Origin: Thinopyrum elongatum
Lineage: Eukaryota; Streptophyta; Magnoliopsida; Poales; Poaceae
Direction: 5' to 3'
Assembly: GCA_011799875.1 (NCBI GenBank)
Contig: CM022297.1
Span: forward strand, 516,931,707-516,995,706
Length of the DNA: 64,000 nucleotides
Of this stretch, positions 19,985-32,425 are shown piece after piece (position 1 is the stretch's first letter; every line of letters starts with the position of its first letter). A program made the position numbers and the translations under genes. The notes under the pieces are model-generated. The model ran no database searches and was not told where the DNA came from. It saw only the letters and a list, made by a program, of their open reading frames with translations.

Positions 19985-22537
19985 TTTCTTTCTTCTTCCT
20001 TGCATATGCTAGTTTTTGCTTGCCTTGATAATTTGTTTTCCTACAAAATGCCTACGCATAGGAAGCATGTTAGACTGAAATGTGTTTGTCACAAGTTTTA
20101 TTATGCTCTCTTTAAGCTTCAATTCTTGTCTTTCTTGTGAGCATTATCGAAATCTTATGCCTAGCTAGGGGCGTAAAACGATAGCGCTTGTTGGGAGGCA
20201 ACCCAATGAATAAATTTTATTTTTACCTTTTTCTTTCTGTTCTTGAGTGTTTGCACAATTATGCCTCTTATTCGATTGTGTTTTTACGTTTTAATTAGTT
20301 TTGGGCCAAGCAAAGCCTTTGTGATCATGTTGGGTGATAGTTGATTTGATCTTGTTGGAAAACAGAAACTTTTGCGTCCAGTAAAATAATTTTGATGATT
20401 CACATAAGTGACAAAAAATTCTGAATGTTTTAATAAAGATTGATATACAAATTACCTACGTTTTCCTAATTTTTCAGAAGTTTTGGAGTTACATAAGTAT
20501 ACGAAGTATTCAGATTGCTACAGACTGTTCTGTTTTTGACAGATTCTGTTTTCTTTGCGTTGTGTGCTTATTTTGATGAATCTATGATTTGTATTGGAGG
20601 GTATAAGCCATAGTAAAGTTGGAATACAGTAGATATAATGCAAAAATATAATATTAATGGGTTTTCAACAGTACTTAGAGTAGTAATTTGCTTTCTTATA
20701 CTAGCAGATCTCACGAAGGTTTTGTTGAGTTTTGTGTGATTGAAGTTTTCAAGTTTTGGGTGAGATCACGATGGATGAAGGAATAAGGAGTAAGAAGAGC
20801 CTAAGCTTGGGGATGCCCATGGCACCCCAAGTTATTATCCAAAGAGAATAAGCAACTAAGCTTGGGTATGCCCCCGAGTGGCATCCCCTCTTTCTTCTAA
20901 CGACCATCGGTATTTTACTTGGAACTATATTTTTATTCGTCACATATCATTAGTTTTGCTTGGAGCGTCTTGTATTATATGAGTCTTTGCTTGTTTTGCT
21001 TTTTAGTTTAAGTCAAGTATCCTTGCTGAACACACCTATTTGAGAGAGCCAAAATTATGCTATGATTTGTTGGAATTGCTCTAGTGCTTCACTTATATCT
21101 TTTTGAGCACGGTGTGCTTTATTATTTTTGAAGAAATTCTCTCACACTTCACTTATATTATTTTGAGAGACAAAATTTTTTATGCTCATGTTCTTCGCTT
21201 ACATTTGTCTGAGCTATCAAAAGCAACATATTAAACTAGTCCCAAAGTGATAGATATTCTGGAGGGATATAATAAAAACTTTCATGAAGATCAATGGACA
21301 AAATAAACTTGATTCAAAGTAATAGTTTTGAGATATGATGATAGTGATATGTGAGTCATGTTGGTGAGTAATTATGCTTTAGTAAGAATATTGGTGTTAA
21401 GGTTTGTGATTCCCTATGCAAGCACGAAAGTCAATAGTTATGCAATGAAATTACATCCTACTTGTGGTGCATTATTCGGTGTTAGTTATGCTTAATGCTC
21501 GCTTATGTGATTTTTCGTTTCTTGGTTGGATGATTCTCAATCTTTTTGCTAGCCTTCACTTGTACTAAGTAAGATTACTACTTGTGCATCCAAAATCCTT
21601 AAACCCAGTTTTGCCATATGAGTCCACCATACCTACCTATATGCGGTATTTCCGTGCCGTTCTCTGCAAATTTGTATGTGCCATCTCTAATTTTCAAAAT
21701 AAATTTCCTTTTTGTGTGTCGTACCGCTCATGAAACGGTAGGGGGTGGCTGATATTTTTCCTTGCTAGATGTGTTATTCTCAAGATGAGTGTTTATTCAC
21801 TTGTCATTGCATGAGAGTACGACAAAGGTATTATGGATGCCCAGTCCCGAAATGAAAAAAAATGAATTTACTTTATGTTGTCAAATAATAAATTCCTTGG
21901 AAAGTGCTGGTATGGACGGCACCCGTGGATACGGCTAGCCGTGGAATGTGAAAGTATGGTGGAAAAAGGAATAAACTTTATTTTCTGTTTGGGAACCGCC
22001 TATGATATATCTAGCATGGAAAGTATTGGGAACTACTCGATCGTTTTCGTTGACAGAAAAAGCATGCCACCCAAAATATTTTTATCTCTATCTTTTTTGC
22101 TTTGAGCTCTGGCACCACTACAAATCCCTACTTCCCTCTGCGAAGGGCCTTTCTATTTACTTTATGCAATTTTTATTTTGAGTCTCCATCTTCTCTTATA
22201 AAGCACCAACTAAGGGGCACTATGATCGTACTTGAGCATTGGGTGTAGCTAATATGCGAGTGTGTTTCATGAATGGATCAATGATTGAGCATAATGGGCT
22301 AGGGATAACTTGCTTTAGTATTGGTATTTTGAAGGACATGGTTGTTTGTTGATATGCTTGAGTATTGAAATCTTCATGTCAAAACTAGACTATTGTTTTG
22401 AATCATATAAAAGTCCAAATGTCCATGCTATAAAGAAAAGAATATGTGATGAACAAGTTAGGCAGCATTCCACATCAAAAATTCTGTTTTTATCATTTAC
22501 CTACTCGAGGACGAGCAGGAATTAAGCTTGGGGATGC
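19985..22537 (+). other. A1 internal noncoding region
   Basis: After the ORF the sequence rejoins the A2-like region near 20155 (CTAGCTAGGGGC, then GGGAGGCAACCCAATGAA), a motif common in Triticeae retroelements. Degenerate repeats of the type TTCACTTATAT-x-TTTTGAG lie at about 21080-21220. A polypurine stretch (near 22520-22537, AAGCTTGGGGATGC) precedes the 3' LTR. No coding sequence longer than 80 codons is supported. Confidence 0.7.
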
Positions 22538-24141
22538 TGTTACGTCTCCAACGTCTCTATAATTTTTGATTGTTCCATGCTGTTATATTATCATTCTTGG
22601 ATGTTTTACGATCATTTTATAGCAACTTTATATCATTTTTTTGGGACTAACCTATTGACATAGTGCCCAGTGCCAGTTGTTGTTTTTTACTTCACAGAAA
22701 ATTAATACCAAACGTAGTCCAAACGCAGCGAAACTTTTTGGAGATTTTTTCTGGACCAGAAGACACCTGTTGGGCCAAAGAAGTACTAGAGGGGGGCTCC
22801 GAGGGGAGCACAACCCACCTCGGTGCGCCAGGGGGCCCAGGCGCGCCCTGGTGGGTTGTGCCCACCTCGGCGACCTCCCGCACCGCCTCTTTGCTCTATA
22901 AATACCTCGAAAATCTAAAAACCCTAGGGGAGTCGACGAAACACAATTCCAGCCGCCGCAAGTTCCAGAAACCACAGATCCAATCTAGACACCATCACGG
23001 AGGGGTTCATCATCCTCATTGGTGCCTCTTCGATGATGCGTGAGTAGTTCATTGTAGACCTTCGGGTCCGTAGTTAGTAGCTAGATGGCTTCCTCTCTCT
23101 CTATTGATTCTCAATACAATGGTCTCTTGGAGATCTATTTGATGTAACTCTATTTGCGGTGTGTTTGTTGGGATCCGATGAACTTTGAGTTTATAATCAG
23201 ATCTATCTTTTTATCCATGAAAGTTATTTGAGTCTTCTTTGATCTCTTATATGCATGATTACTTATAGCCTCATATTTCTTCTTTGAATCTTTGGTTTAG
23301 TTAGGCCAACTAGATCGATTTTTCTTGCCACGGGAAGAGGTGCTTTGTGATGGGTTCGATCTTACGGTGCTCAATCCCAGTGACAGAAGGGGACATGACA
23401 CGTATGTATCATTGCTATTAAGGATAACAAGATGGGGTCTATTCCTACATGAATAGATCTTGTCTACATCATGTCATTGTTGTTATTGCATTACTCCATT
23501 TCTCCATGAACTTAATACACTAGATGCATGCTGGATAGCGGTCGATTTGTGGAGTAATAGTAGTAGATGCAGGCAGGAGTCGGTCTACTAATCTTGGACA
23601 TGATGCCTACATAATGATCATTGCCTAGATATCGTCATGATTATTTGAAGTTCTATCAATTGCCCAACAGTAATTTGTTTACCCACCGTATGCTATTTTT
23701 CTCGAGAGAAGCCACTAGTGAAATCTACGGCCCCCGGGTCTATTTTCCCATCATATACTTTCAGATCTATATTGCTATTTGTCTTTTTATTTATTTGCAT
23801 CTTTTATTTTTAGATCTATATTTCCAAAAACCCAAAAATACCTTGCTCCACTTTATTTTATTTTGCGTTTATTCGAGATCTATTTATCCAATCTACTACA
23901 ATTTTATCCCGTCAACTTAACAATTTCTGGCACCATTACACGAAAGGGATTGACAACCCCTTTAACACGTCGGGTTGCAAGTATTTGTTCTTTGTGTGCA
24001 GGTACCGTTTACATAGTGTTGCGTGGTTCTCCTACTGGTTCGATAACCTTGGTCTCATCACTGAGGGAAATACCTACCGTAGTTGTGCTGCATCATCCCT
24101 TCCTCTTTGGGGGAAATATCGACGTAGTTCAAGCCGCATCA
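22538..24141 (+). repeat. A1 3' LTR (1604 bp)
   Basis: It starts TGTTACGTCTCC (one change from the 5' LTR) and ends CCGCATCA, followed by the TSD. It keeps the longer palindromic block (22811-22858, CAACCCACC...GGTGGGTTG) that is shortened in the 5' LTR. Apart from that indel the two LTRs are closely similar by eye. Confidence 0.9.
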
Positions 24142-25439
24142 ACCACTCGGAGGTTCTTCAGCTTCTCGTCGTCCATGTTCTTGCAATGAACGCGGACGAG
24201 TGACAGCGCCACATCTGTGCCACTCCGGGCGGCGGATTTCTTCCAAGCCTTCACCCGAGCAGGAACATAGTTCAGCCTCGTCAGGATGGACTCCATGTCC
24301 TTTGGAGTCTCTTCACCCGGCTGCAACTCCTCATCAATCCGGCTTGCTGCACCCTTTGACCTAGTGATATAGCCCAGTGCATTCTCCAAGCGGTCTTCAA
24401 GCCGAAGGATGGCAAGTGCTGCTTTGTCAGCAATGAGTCACCGAGTAGGGCCCAGGTCCCTCTCTATCCTCTGCAGCTCCAGTTCCTTGTTATAGCAATG
24501 CTCTGGTTGGAAGAAGACAGTGCGTGATCGAATGGCTGAGAAGGATTCGGTCACATACGAGATTCACTCGGCTGAGAAAGAACTTACCGGAGAGCTTTTC
24601 ACTAAACTCCTCGCACACCTCCTCCATATGGGTCTCCAGGGCGTCCTTCTTTTCAGTCAACTGGGTGACCTTCTCCTCCAGCTTGACCTTCTCCTGAGTG
24701 AAGACCTCAGCACCAGCCTTGAGGTTCTTGATTTCCTCCTCCAACCTACCGACAAAAGCCAGCTTCTCGTCGGAAAGTTTAGCCTTTGTCCTTGCTTCCT
24801 TATGGACCAGCGCCAGATCCTTATCCTTGTTCTCCAGAGCTTGCTTCATAGTTTCTAAAGAAATAGAAGTCCTGAGCCTCATTACTAGTTGGGTGTTCTC
24901 GCTATGAGCAACTGTCGAAGCGAAATGATTCGTATCAAAGGGGAAAAACAGTATGTAACCATTAGTCGGAGAAAGTAGCTTACCTCCCAGGGCCTTCTTC
25001 TCCTGCTCCAGCCGGGTACTCTTAAGTCTCTCAGCTTCCAGATCAAGTCGAAGGGAGGTCACCTCCTTCTCCATTGTGGCATAGTGGGATCCCATCTCAC
25101 AAGTCCTCTACAACATACAAAAAATAGTCAGTCGGAAGATCCTGAAGGGAAACCAAAGGAGTAACCCACAAGCACCCCAGCAGGCATCGCTGGAAGGAAC
25201 AAGCTAGACCAATACCAGATCCCGAAGTACCCTCTGATATATCATCACCCGGCTAACCCCTGAGTCGACAATGAAGAAGATAGAGGACAACAACAAAAGA
25301 CGATCTACTTCATTCGGCTAACTTCCGAGTCAGCAATGAAGAAGATCTTACCTATCGACTCACCAGTAAATGGGCGTCCCCGAGCATCCTGAACACCTAA
25401 GCGATAGTTCCAAAGACTACCACTGCTTGCCCGCAATCA

Positions 25440-25810
25440 ACAACAGTCTCAGGGACTACACCCAGTGGGTGCACTCAGCGTGCCCCCACTGGAAACTGAC
25501 TCATTGATGGAGCTAACAAAAAAACTATGAACAACCCCAGGGCAAAACGACTACAAGTTCTAAGACTACCGCCGACTGTTCCAGTCGACGGTAGCATCGG
25601 GGACTACACCCAGTGGGTGCACTCAGCGTGCCCCCACTGGATCATGTCCACTCGGCTACGCTCCGGCTAGACTCCGAGTGGATACAAAAAAAAAGGAATA
25701 AACAAAAAAGTTCAAAGACTCTTGCCGACTGACTCCAGTCGGCAGGAGCCTCGGGGACTACACCCAGTGGGTGCACTCAGCGTGCCCCCACTGGATCATG
25801 TACACCCAGT
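25440..25810. repeat. Three spaced repeats inside an intron of the antisense gene
   Basis: A block of about 40 bp starting GGACTACACCCAGTGGG occurs near 25453, 25601 and 25755, about 150 bp apart. It is followed by variable Tyr-box-like ACTCGG motifs. Each block contains CCAGTGGG and, inverted, CCCACTGG, so it can fold as a hairpin. It lies in the intron between the Pro/Ser-rich and coiled-coil exons of the antisense gene. Confidence 0.7.
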
Positions 25811-26534
25811 GGGTGTGCCCTGCGCAAACCCACTGGCAGAAATCCTACTACAGGAAAAGAATAAAATTCGACTAGAAATCATACTCACAATGGTACTTAC
25901 TCAGACATTGGTCTCCAGTGCCGCGCTGGCGTCATAGGCCTCCTTCAGTCAGCTGCACATCAGACCCACCTAGATCAACGCCTCCTTACTCGCCCCCACT
26001 TGGTCTTCTGGGACATGATACAGGGGGAAGAGAGTAGTCGGGGCAAACGGAGTCGCGGACATCGGCCTCTGGGCCGGAATCGTCACTGTTCCACTCGGAG
26101 GAGCTTGGGAAGACCCTATAGCCAACGCCACCACAGTTGAAGATGAGCCACCTTGAGCCAGAGGACTTGGCCTCGCGGTCTTAGCGGCGACCTTCGCCGG
26201 TGAGACGCGGGTCATCGGGCGAGGGGAGGCATCTGTCATTGGCGTGTCAATATTCGACGCCCCTTCTCTGATAGCATCCGGATTCGGCGGGTCAGCACCC
26301 ACTTCGTCGTCTAGCTGGATGATCTCGGGTGGAGCTGCATAAACCAAGAAAATCGTTAGATTCCAGTCGGAGAAGACCTAAACCACCCAAGTCGATCAAC
26401 ACAACATACCTTTGGAGGTGGCAGCGTCAGCCGCGTCAGCATCGCTCGGGCCTGGCTTGCGAGCATGCGGGTCTGCTGAGGTTGTCGAGGTGTCGTTGCT
26501 GCAAAGACCAAACAACACTCGGTCAGCAACCGAG

Positions 26535-28732
26535 TCAATTCGAAAATAAGAAAGGCAAGTCCAAGAAGAAGTCTACTGGTGCTGGTAAGACCATGTCTCA
26601 GAAGAGGACCAAGGGCGGAGCCACTAAGGAGATAGAATGTTTCTACTGCAAACTGCAAACAGAAAGGACACTAGAAGCGCAACTGCAAGAAGTACTTGGC
26701 GGATAAGAAGAAGAACAGTTCTTCCGTAAAGGTATAAAAGTTATACAAAGTTAATGTTATTCTACTTGTTGATTTTCTATGTGTCATGAGTATTTGATAC
26801 TGATCGGTTGCTCTCATTTGCAAACCAATGTGGGGACTACATAAAGCTCACAAGTTGCGAAGGAATTAAGACGTAATGCAAATCGGGAATGGTGATGGGG
26901 ATCTCTACCCAAGACCGTTGAAGTCATGCCTTTATTTATCTTCAAGATTTATCTTAGGATAGAATAATAGTTATTTCGTTCTCGGGTTGTGTAAAACATT
27001 ATGTTTTGGATTATGCAACGGATATTCTTATAAGTTTTAAACAATGGCTATTCAAGTGGTTATAAGAATATATTTTGGTTTACCTCCATTATTGATGGTT
27101 TATTCATGAATCTTGAATTCAATATTTATAACATTAATGATAAACATCTTGAGAGGACTGATTAAAATCACTTAATTGTGGCACTGCTTGGTTATATCAG
27201 AAAAATAAATCTTCATGTAGATGAAGTATTCAAGTATTTTAATTTTGAATCAATTGACAAAATACATAGGGATGGATGGATTCCGATGAGCAAACTAGGG
27301 CACGGTGAAATATTATGCTTCATTAATGATTTGAGTAAATATAATTTACTTGATATAAATATGAAAATATTTGAAAGGATCAAAGAAATTCACAATGAAA
27401 TATTTGAAAGGTTCAAATAAAATTCATAATGAAGATAAGAATCATTGTGACAAAGATAAAAGGATCTTCAATCATGAAGAAAATTATCTAAGTGACGAGT
27501 TTAGCAAAACACTCAGATAATTGTGGAATAATTTCCTATCGATCTGCTTTTATTAAATTTTGGGGATATGCAATTGAAACAGAAACATATATATAGTAAA
27601 CAGAGCACCATCTTATAGTATGGCAAGACGACACCATATAAGTTATGGAGTACATAATCCAGACAAATGCTAAATCGTAGGTGACCCTAATGACGTAATT
27701 TGGTATTCCTTCTAACCAAAGTTCAAGGACAAAGTGTTTGTCACATAGAATGAACACTTTTTCGAGAAGGAATTTTCTCGCTAAAGAAGTAAGTGGGAGG
27801 ATAGTGTAGCTTGATAAGTTTATTGAATATCTGGCGGAAGTAAAAGGGACTAGCAAACCAGAAGTTGTTCTAAAAATTGTCCATAGAACTGAGCCATGAG
27901 TTTTTACACCAGATGTAGAAACTCTAGTTAAAGCTTGCAACTGAACTATGTGGATCCGGAAGAGTTAACAAACCTCCTGAATAATCTCACAATGATATAT
28001 TTATCTGAGAAGAAGATGAACCTGCGCACTACAAGGAAACGATGGCGGCGCCCAGCTCAAAGGAATGGCTTATAGGCATGCACATCAAAATGGAGTTCAT
28101 ATACAATTAAGTTTGGAACTTGTTTGATCCTCTAGAAGGTATATGGAATGGATGTCAAAATTGAAAGGATGTATGAATGATACAACTGGAAAGTTTTGTA
28201 GATTCTCAAGATACCGGATGCGTGTGCGAACTTCAAAAGTCTTTATATGGTTTGAAGTAACTATCAAGGAGTTGGGATCAACATTTTAATGAAATAGTCA
28301 AAGAGTTTGATCTTGTTGAAATGATGAAAAACTTGTGTGTATATATATGAAGTTCAGTGGGAGCTATATAGCATTTCTAATATTATATGTATCTGACATA
28401 TTGTTGATTGGAAATAATATAAAGTTTCTAAGCGCAACAAAAGAGTTTGAATAATATGTTTCCAATGAAAGACCAATGTGAAGCAAATTATTGGACATAA
28501 AATATCTATATAGATAGATCAAGACGTGTGATTATGCTTATCCAAAATATATGCATTGACATGATTTTAAAAGGTTTAAAGTGGAGGATATATTTTCTCC
28601 AAGTGTTACATAACATGATGCTTATGAAAAATCAATATCCTATGACAGTTGATAAGCATGTACTGATGAGTGGATTATTGAATCCATCATGAATGTTATG
28701 ATATGTATAAGGCCAAATGTTTCTATGTACTA
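26535..28732 (+). pseudogene. Copia gag-pol, heavily decayed and 5'-truncated
   Basis: The sequence starts inside gag: a Lys-rich stretch and then IECFYCK, the start of a CCHC zinc knuckle whose second half is frameshifted. Around 28225-28450 the RT region is recognisable (LQKSLYGLK, SRSWDQHFNEIVKEF, then a degraded YVDD region) with many stops. Order and sequence fit the Copia Angela/BARE/WIS group. The element resumes at 60709 after the nested insertions. No 5' LTR is present: its left side is cut at the junction with G1. Confidence 0.75.
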
Positions 28733-28735
28733 CTC

Positions 28736-30044
28736 TGATACGTCTCCGTCGTATCTATAATTTTTAATTGTTTCATGCCAATATTCTACAACTTTCATAT
28801 ACTTTTGGCAACATTTTATATTATTTTTGAGACTAACATATTGATCCAGTGCCCAGTGCCAGTTCCTATTTGTTGCTTGTTTTTTGTTTCGTAAAATATT
28901 GATATCAAACGAAGTCCAAACGCGATAAAAATTTACGGAGATTTGTTTTGGAATACATGTGATTTTTGGGAAGAAGAATCAACGCAAGACGGTGCCCGAG
29001 GGGGCCACAAGGCACCTGGGCGCGCCCAGGTGGCTTGTGGGCCCCTCGTAAGTCGATTGCTACCCTTCTTTCACTGCAAGAAATATAATATCTGGCAGAA
29101 AATCGTGTTAAAATTTCAGCCAAATCGGAGTTACGGATCTCCGGGAATTTAAGAAACGGGTTTTGGCCAGAAAACAGGGTCGCGAAACAGAAGAGAAAGG
29201 GAGAGAGAGATCCAATCTCGGATGGGCTCCTGCCCCTCCACCGCCATGAGGCCCATGGACCAGAGGGAAAACTCTCCTCCCATCTAGGGGTGAGGCCACG
29301 CAAGAAGAAGGAGGGGGGCTCTCTCCCCCTCTCTCCCGGTGGCGCCGGAACGTCCCCGGGGCAATCAACGTGACGGCGATCTACACCAACAACTTCGCCG
29401 CCGTCATCACCAACTCTCTCCCCCTCTATGTAGTGGTGTAACACCTCTTCTCCATGCTATAATGTCTACTTAAACATGGTGCTTAATGCTATATATTATT
29501 ATCCAATGATGTATGGACATCCTATGATGTTTGAGTAGATTCGTTTTGTCCTACGGGTTGATTGATGATCGTGATTAGTTTGAGTTTTATGTTTTATTTT
29601 GGTGCAATCCTATGGTGCCCTCCGTGTCGCGCAAGCGTGAGGGATTCCCGCTGTAGGGTGTTGCAATACGTTCATGATTCGCTTATGGTGGGTGGTGTGA
29701 GTGACAGAAACACATACCCGAGTAAGGGGGTTGTTGTGTATGGGAGTAAAGAGGACTTGATACTTAATGCAATGGTTGGGTTTTACCTTAATGATCTTTG
29801 GTACTTGCGGATGCTTGCTAGAGTTCCAATCATAAGTGCATATGATCCAAGTACGGAAAGTATGTTAGGTCATGCCTCTCCCTCATATAAACTTGCAATA
29901 ATAATTACCGGTCTAGTTATCAATTGCCTAGGGACAAATCCTTCTCTTGTGTTACAAAAACCTTTCTACTAAACAACTAACTTATATTATCTTGCAAATT
30001 ACTCATAGTTTTATTTCCGCTAAGTACCTCTAGTTTTATTCTTG
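28736..30044 (+). mobile_element. B1 solo LTR, left part
   Basis: It begins TGATACGTCTCCGTCG and matches the B2 LTR (41304-42800) along its length. It is interrupted at 30044 by element C and resumes at 60430. The outer flanks share the TSD TACTC (28731-28735 and 60624-60628). No internal region exists between its ends apart from later insertions, so B1 is a solo LTR of about 1.5 kb. A GC-rich palindrome around GGGCGCGCCC lies at about 29008-29046. Confidence 0.85.
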
Positions 30045-30844
30045 TGTCGGGGTACACAAACAGGGGTGTTTATTTCCCCTGACTTGTGCACGGACAGAAA
30101 ACCTCCGCCCCGATGGCCAGGACTTGCCGGGGGAATAGCTGCTTCAGTATAGCTGAACCCGTCAGTACAAGCCCAAAACAAATCCATGCAAGGCCAAGCC
30201 AGAGAAGCCGCTCTTCGTGAGATCAAGGAGAGCATTAAGAAGACCAAAGAAGTAGGATATTACCTTGGGAAGGCCTCCCTTGCCGGGCAGGAGAGCCCGG
30301 CCAGGTCGAGACGCCCTGAAGGCAATTCCAGAATCGCCCCGGCAAGCCTACCGGGGCCGCCAGGAACAAAACCGCCACCAAGACACCACCGCTCCACCAC
30401 ACCTCGACTCTAGTCACTTATCGATGCGGTGTCGAGCACTCCAGGTGATTAAGTGGCGCTCATTAAGCACGTGGCAGCTTGCTGGAAGACAGATCACACC
30501 CATTTGACACCCGTCCAGAGGCGAGTCAATATGATAAGAAGAAGATGGTTAAGCGGCGATATAAGCTTGCCGGGGATGCACCCCCGCATGCCACCTAAGG
30601 TAGCATTTATGGCATTTTGTCCCAAGCGCCAGAGTTAGGTACGATAGCACTGTTAGCTATCTAATCACAAGATAATGTCTGTTTTGCCACTGTGGTTACC
30701 CCTTGGGCTATAAAAGGAGGTCCAAGGCAACCTAAAGAGGGATTCAGACCCTTGCACACTTGTACTCGCGTAGAAGCTCTCCCCGAGGCCACCTTGTCGG
30801 GCTTGAGCGCTGCCTGTTCTTTGTGCTCCTCCATCCAATCCACC
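30045..30844 (+). repeat. C 5' LTR, 3' end deleted
   Basis: It matches the 3' LTR (59453-60424) from its first base to CCATCCAATCCACC near 30844, then stops. The last 170 or so bases of the LTR are missing. A TATA box (TATAAAAG) lies at 30709-30716. CTTGCCGG motifs recur. Confidence 0.85.
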
Positions 30845-31545
30845 TTGTCGGGCAGTGGGGCGCTCGGCGATGTCAACCATGCTCTTGATCCAGAGATCGC
30901 ACTGCTAAATTTGGTTTTCCGGCTTGTCTTCCGTGTATTTTTGGAGAGTTCTCACCTTGGTCAAGTCCGTCATCAGTAGCTTCTCATGGCAACCAGCAGA
31001 TTCAAGATCCTTCTCCAGAGAGGCAAGCCTGGCTTTCATACTAGAAATGGTGCCGTTGGAAGTGTCAAGCCCTTGGCTCTTGGAGGAAAGCTGTGATTGC
31101 AAGCCCTCCAGGGTGGCCTTTGCTTTCAGCGCTTCCTCTTTGAGGGCCACGATCTCCTTGCTACTCCCGGCAAGGTCCTCTATCAGCTTGCTAAAATGAT
31201 TTTCAAGATCAGCCTTGGCAGTAGATGCACCAGCTAACTCGTCGGCAACCTTCTTAAATTGGGCGGAAGATTCAAGGGTGAGCATGTTGAGGGTGGCTTT
31301 GTGGCCATCCGCCAGATCCTTGGTGCGCTGCTGAACAAGGGCCTGCAGCTCCTCCTCCTTGCCATGGAGAGTAGCTTCGAGAGCCCCTTCAGAGCGGAAA
31401 TATCCTTCTCCTTGGCGTTTAGAAGCGCTTCCACCAACCGGACCTCCCAGGCAGCAACGTCCTCCTTGGCCATGGTCAGCACCTCCTCTTGTCGCATGAT
31501 AGAGTGGGACTGCTTCTTGTACCACTCGCACAGTTCATTGCCTTT
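30845..31545 (-). pseudogene. C antisense gene, C-terminal coiled-coil part
   Basis: Read on the minus strand from 31545, the frame continues the exon interrupted by A2 at 56164-56168: the reading across the insertion site is coherent (DLVDQKLRD, then KGNELCEWYKKQ). A long heptad-rich stretch follows (31531-30905: SSAQFKKVADELAGAS, ALKEEALKAKATLEGLQSQL, SMKARLASLEKDLESAG), so a coiled coil is likely. A stop near 30905 is followed by more coding-like sequence up to the deletion junction with the LTR. Frameshifts occur near 31480-31400. The role is unknown. Confidence 0.65.
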
Positions 31546-31550
31546 GTCCC

Positions 31551-32425
31551 TGATACGTCTCCAACGTATCTATAATTTTTGCTTGTTCCATGCTGTTATA
31601 TTATCATTCTTGGATGTTTTACAATCATTTTATAGCAACTTTATATCATTTTTTGGGACTAACCTATTGACATAGTGCCCAGTGCCAGTTGCTATTTTTT
31701 GCTTGTTTTTTACTTCACGGAATATCAGTACCAAACGGAGTCCAAACGCAGTGAAACTTTCTGGAGAATTTTTATGGAGCAAAAGGAACAACTTGGGCCA
31801 AAGAAGTACCAGAGGGGTGCCCCGAGGGGGGCACAACCCACCTGGGCACGGCTAGGGGCCCAAGCACACCCTGGTGGGTTGTGCCCACCTCGGTGGCCTC
31901 CCGCACCGCCTCTTTGCCCTATAAATACCCAAATATTCCAAAAACCCTAGGGGAGTCGACGAAACACAATTCCAGCCGCCGCAAGTTCCAGAACCGCGAG
32001 ATCCAATCTAGACACCATCATGGAGGGGTTCATCATTCTCGTTGGTGCCTCTCTGATGATGCGTTAGTAGTTCATTGTAGACCTACGGGTCCATAGGCAG
32101 TAGCTAGATGGCTTCTTCTCTCTTTTTTATTCTCAATACTATGGTCTCTTGGAGATCTATTTGATGTAACTCTTTTTGCGGTGTGTTTGTTGGGATCCAA
32201 TGAACTTTGATTTTATGATCAGATCTATATCCATGAAATTTATTTGAGTTCTTTGATCTCTTTTATGCATGATTACATATAGACTCATATTTCTTCGTCG
32301 AATCTTTGGTTTAGTTAGGCCAACTAGACCGATTTTTCTTGCCATGGGAAGAGGTGCTTTGTGATGGGTTCGATCATGCGGTGTTCTTTCCGAGTGATAG
32401 AAGGGGCAGCAAGACACGCATGTAT
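31551..32425 (+). repeat. A2 5' LTR, left part
   Basis: It matches the A1 LTR and the A2 3' LTR. A TATA box (CTATAAATACC) lies at about 31919. It is interrupted after TGTAT (32421-32425) by element D and resumes at 49065. Confidence 0.9.

Larger units (their letters stand above)
17413..24141 (+). mobile_element. LTR retrotransposon A1, complete, non-autonomous (6.7 kb)
   Basis: Two LTRs (17413-18999 and 22538-24141) are flanked by the perfect TSD ACCAC (17408-17412 and 24142-24146). The leader, the downstream noncoding region and the LTRs closely match element A2, which resembles the Gypsy family Sabrina. The gag-protease cassette is replaced by a different ORF (19298-19984). There is no reverse transcriptase or integrase, so mobility must have depended on another element. 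The LTRs are very similar, so the insertion is fairly young. Confidence 0.9.
17284..26503 (-). pseudogene. G1 antisense spliced gene, split by A1 and 5'-truncated
   Basis: Read on the minus strand, exons are separated by GT-AG introns: 26335-26409 (75 bp), an intron containing a 150-bp repeat (about 25100-25960), an intron near 24907-24987 starting GTAAGC and ending CGACAG, and 24503-24587 (85 bp, GTAAGT...CCAG). The protein has a Pro/Ser/Thr-rich part (26334-25970), a long coiled coil (25095-24590, SLRLDLEAERLKSTRLEQEK and EKVKLEEKVTQLTEKKDALE) and a C-terminal exon. That exon is cut by A1 at 24142 and resumes at 17412 (KKNLKFEDFVETFVEP), ending at TAA 17284-17286. The start and the N-terminal domain seen in elements C and D are missing, lost at the junction near 26534. 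At least one stop lies in the last exon. Function unknown. Confidence 0.7.
9671..26534 (+). mobile_element. Gypsy element G1, 3'-truncated, split by element A1
   Basis: A 5' LTR, primer-binding site, gag, protease, reverse transcriptase, RNase H and integrase lie in order on the plus strand, so this is a Gypsy (integrase last) LTR retrotransposon. Downstream are a tandem array and a spliced antisense gene. Element A1 (17413-24141) is inserted into it with TSD ACCAC. No 3' LTR is found: G1 sequence ends near 26534 where Copia gag begins. Numerous stops and frameshifts make it inactive. Closest family unknown to me. Confidence 0.85.
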
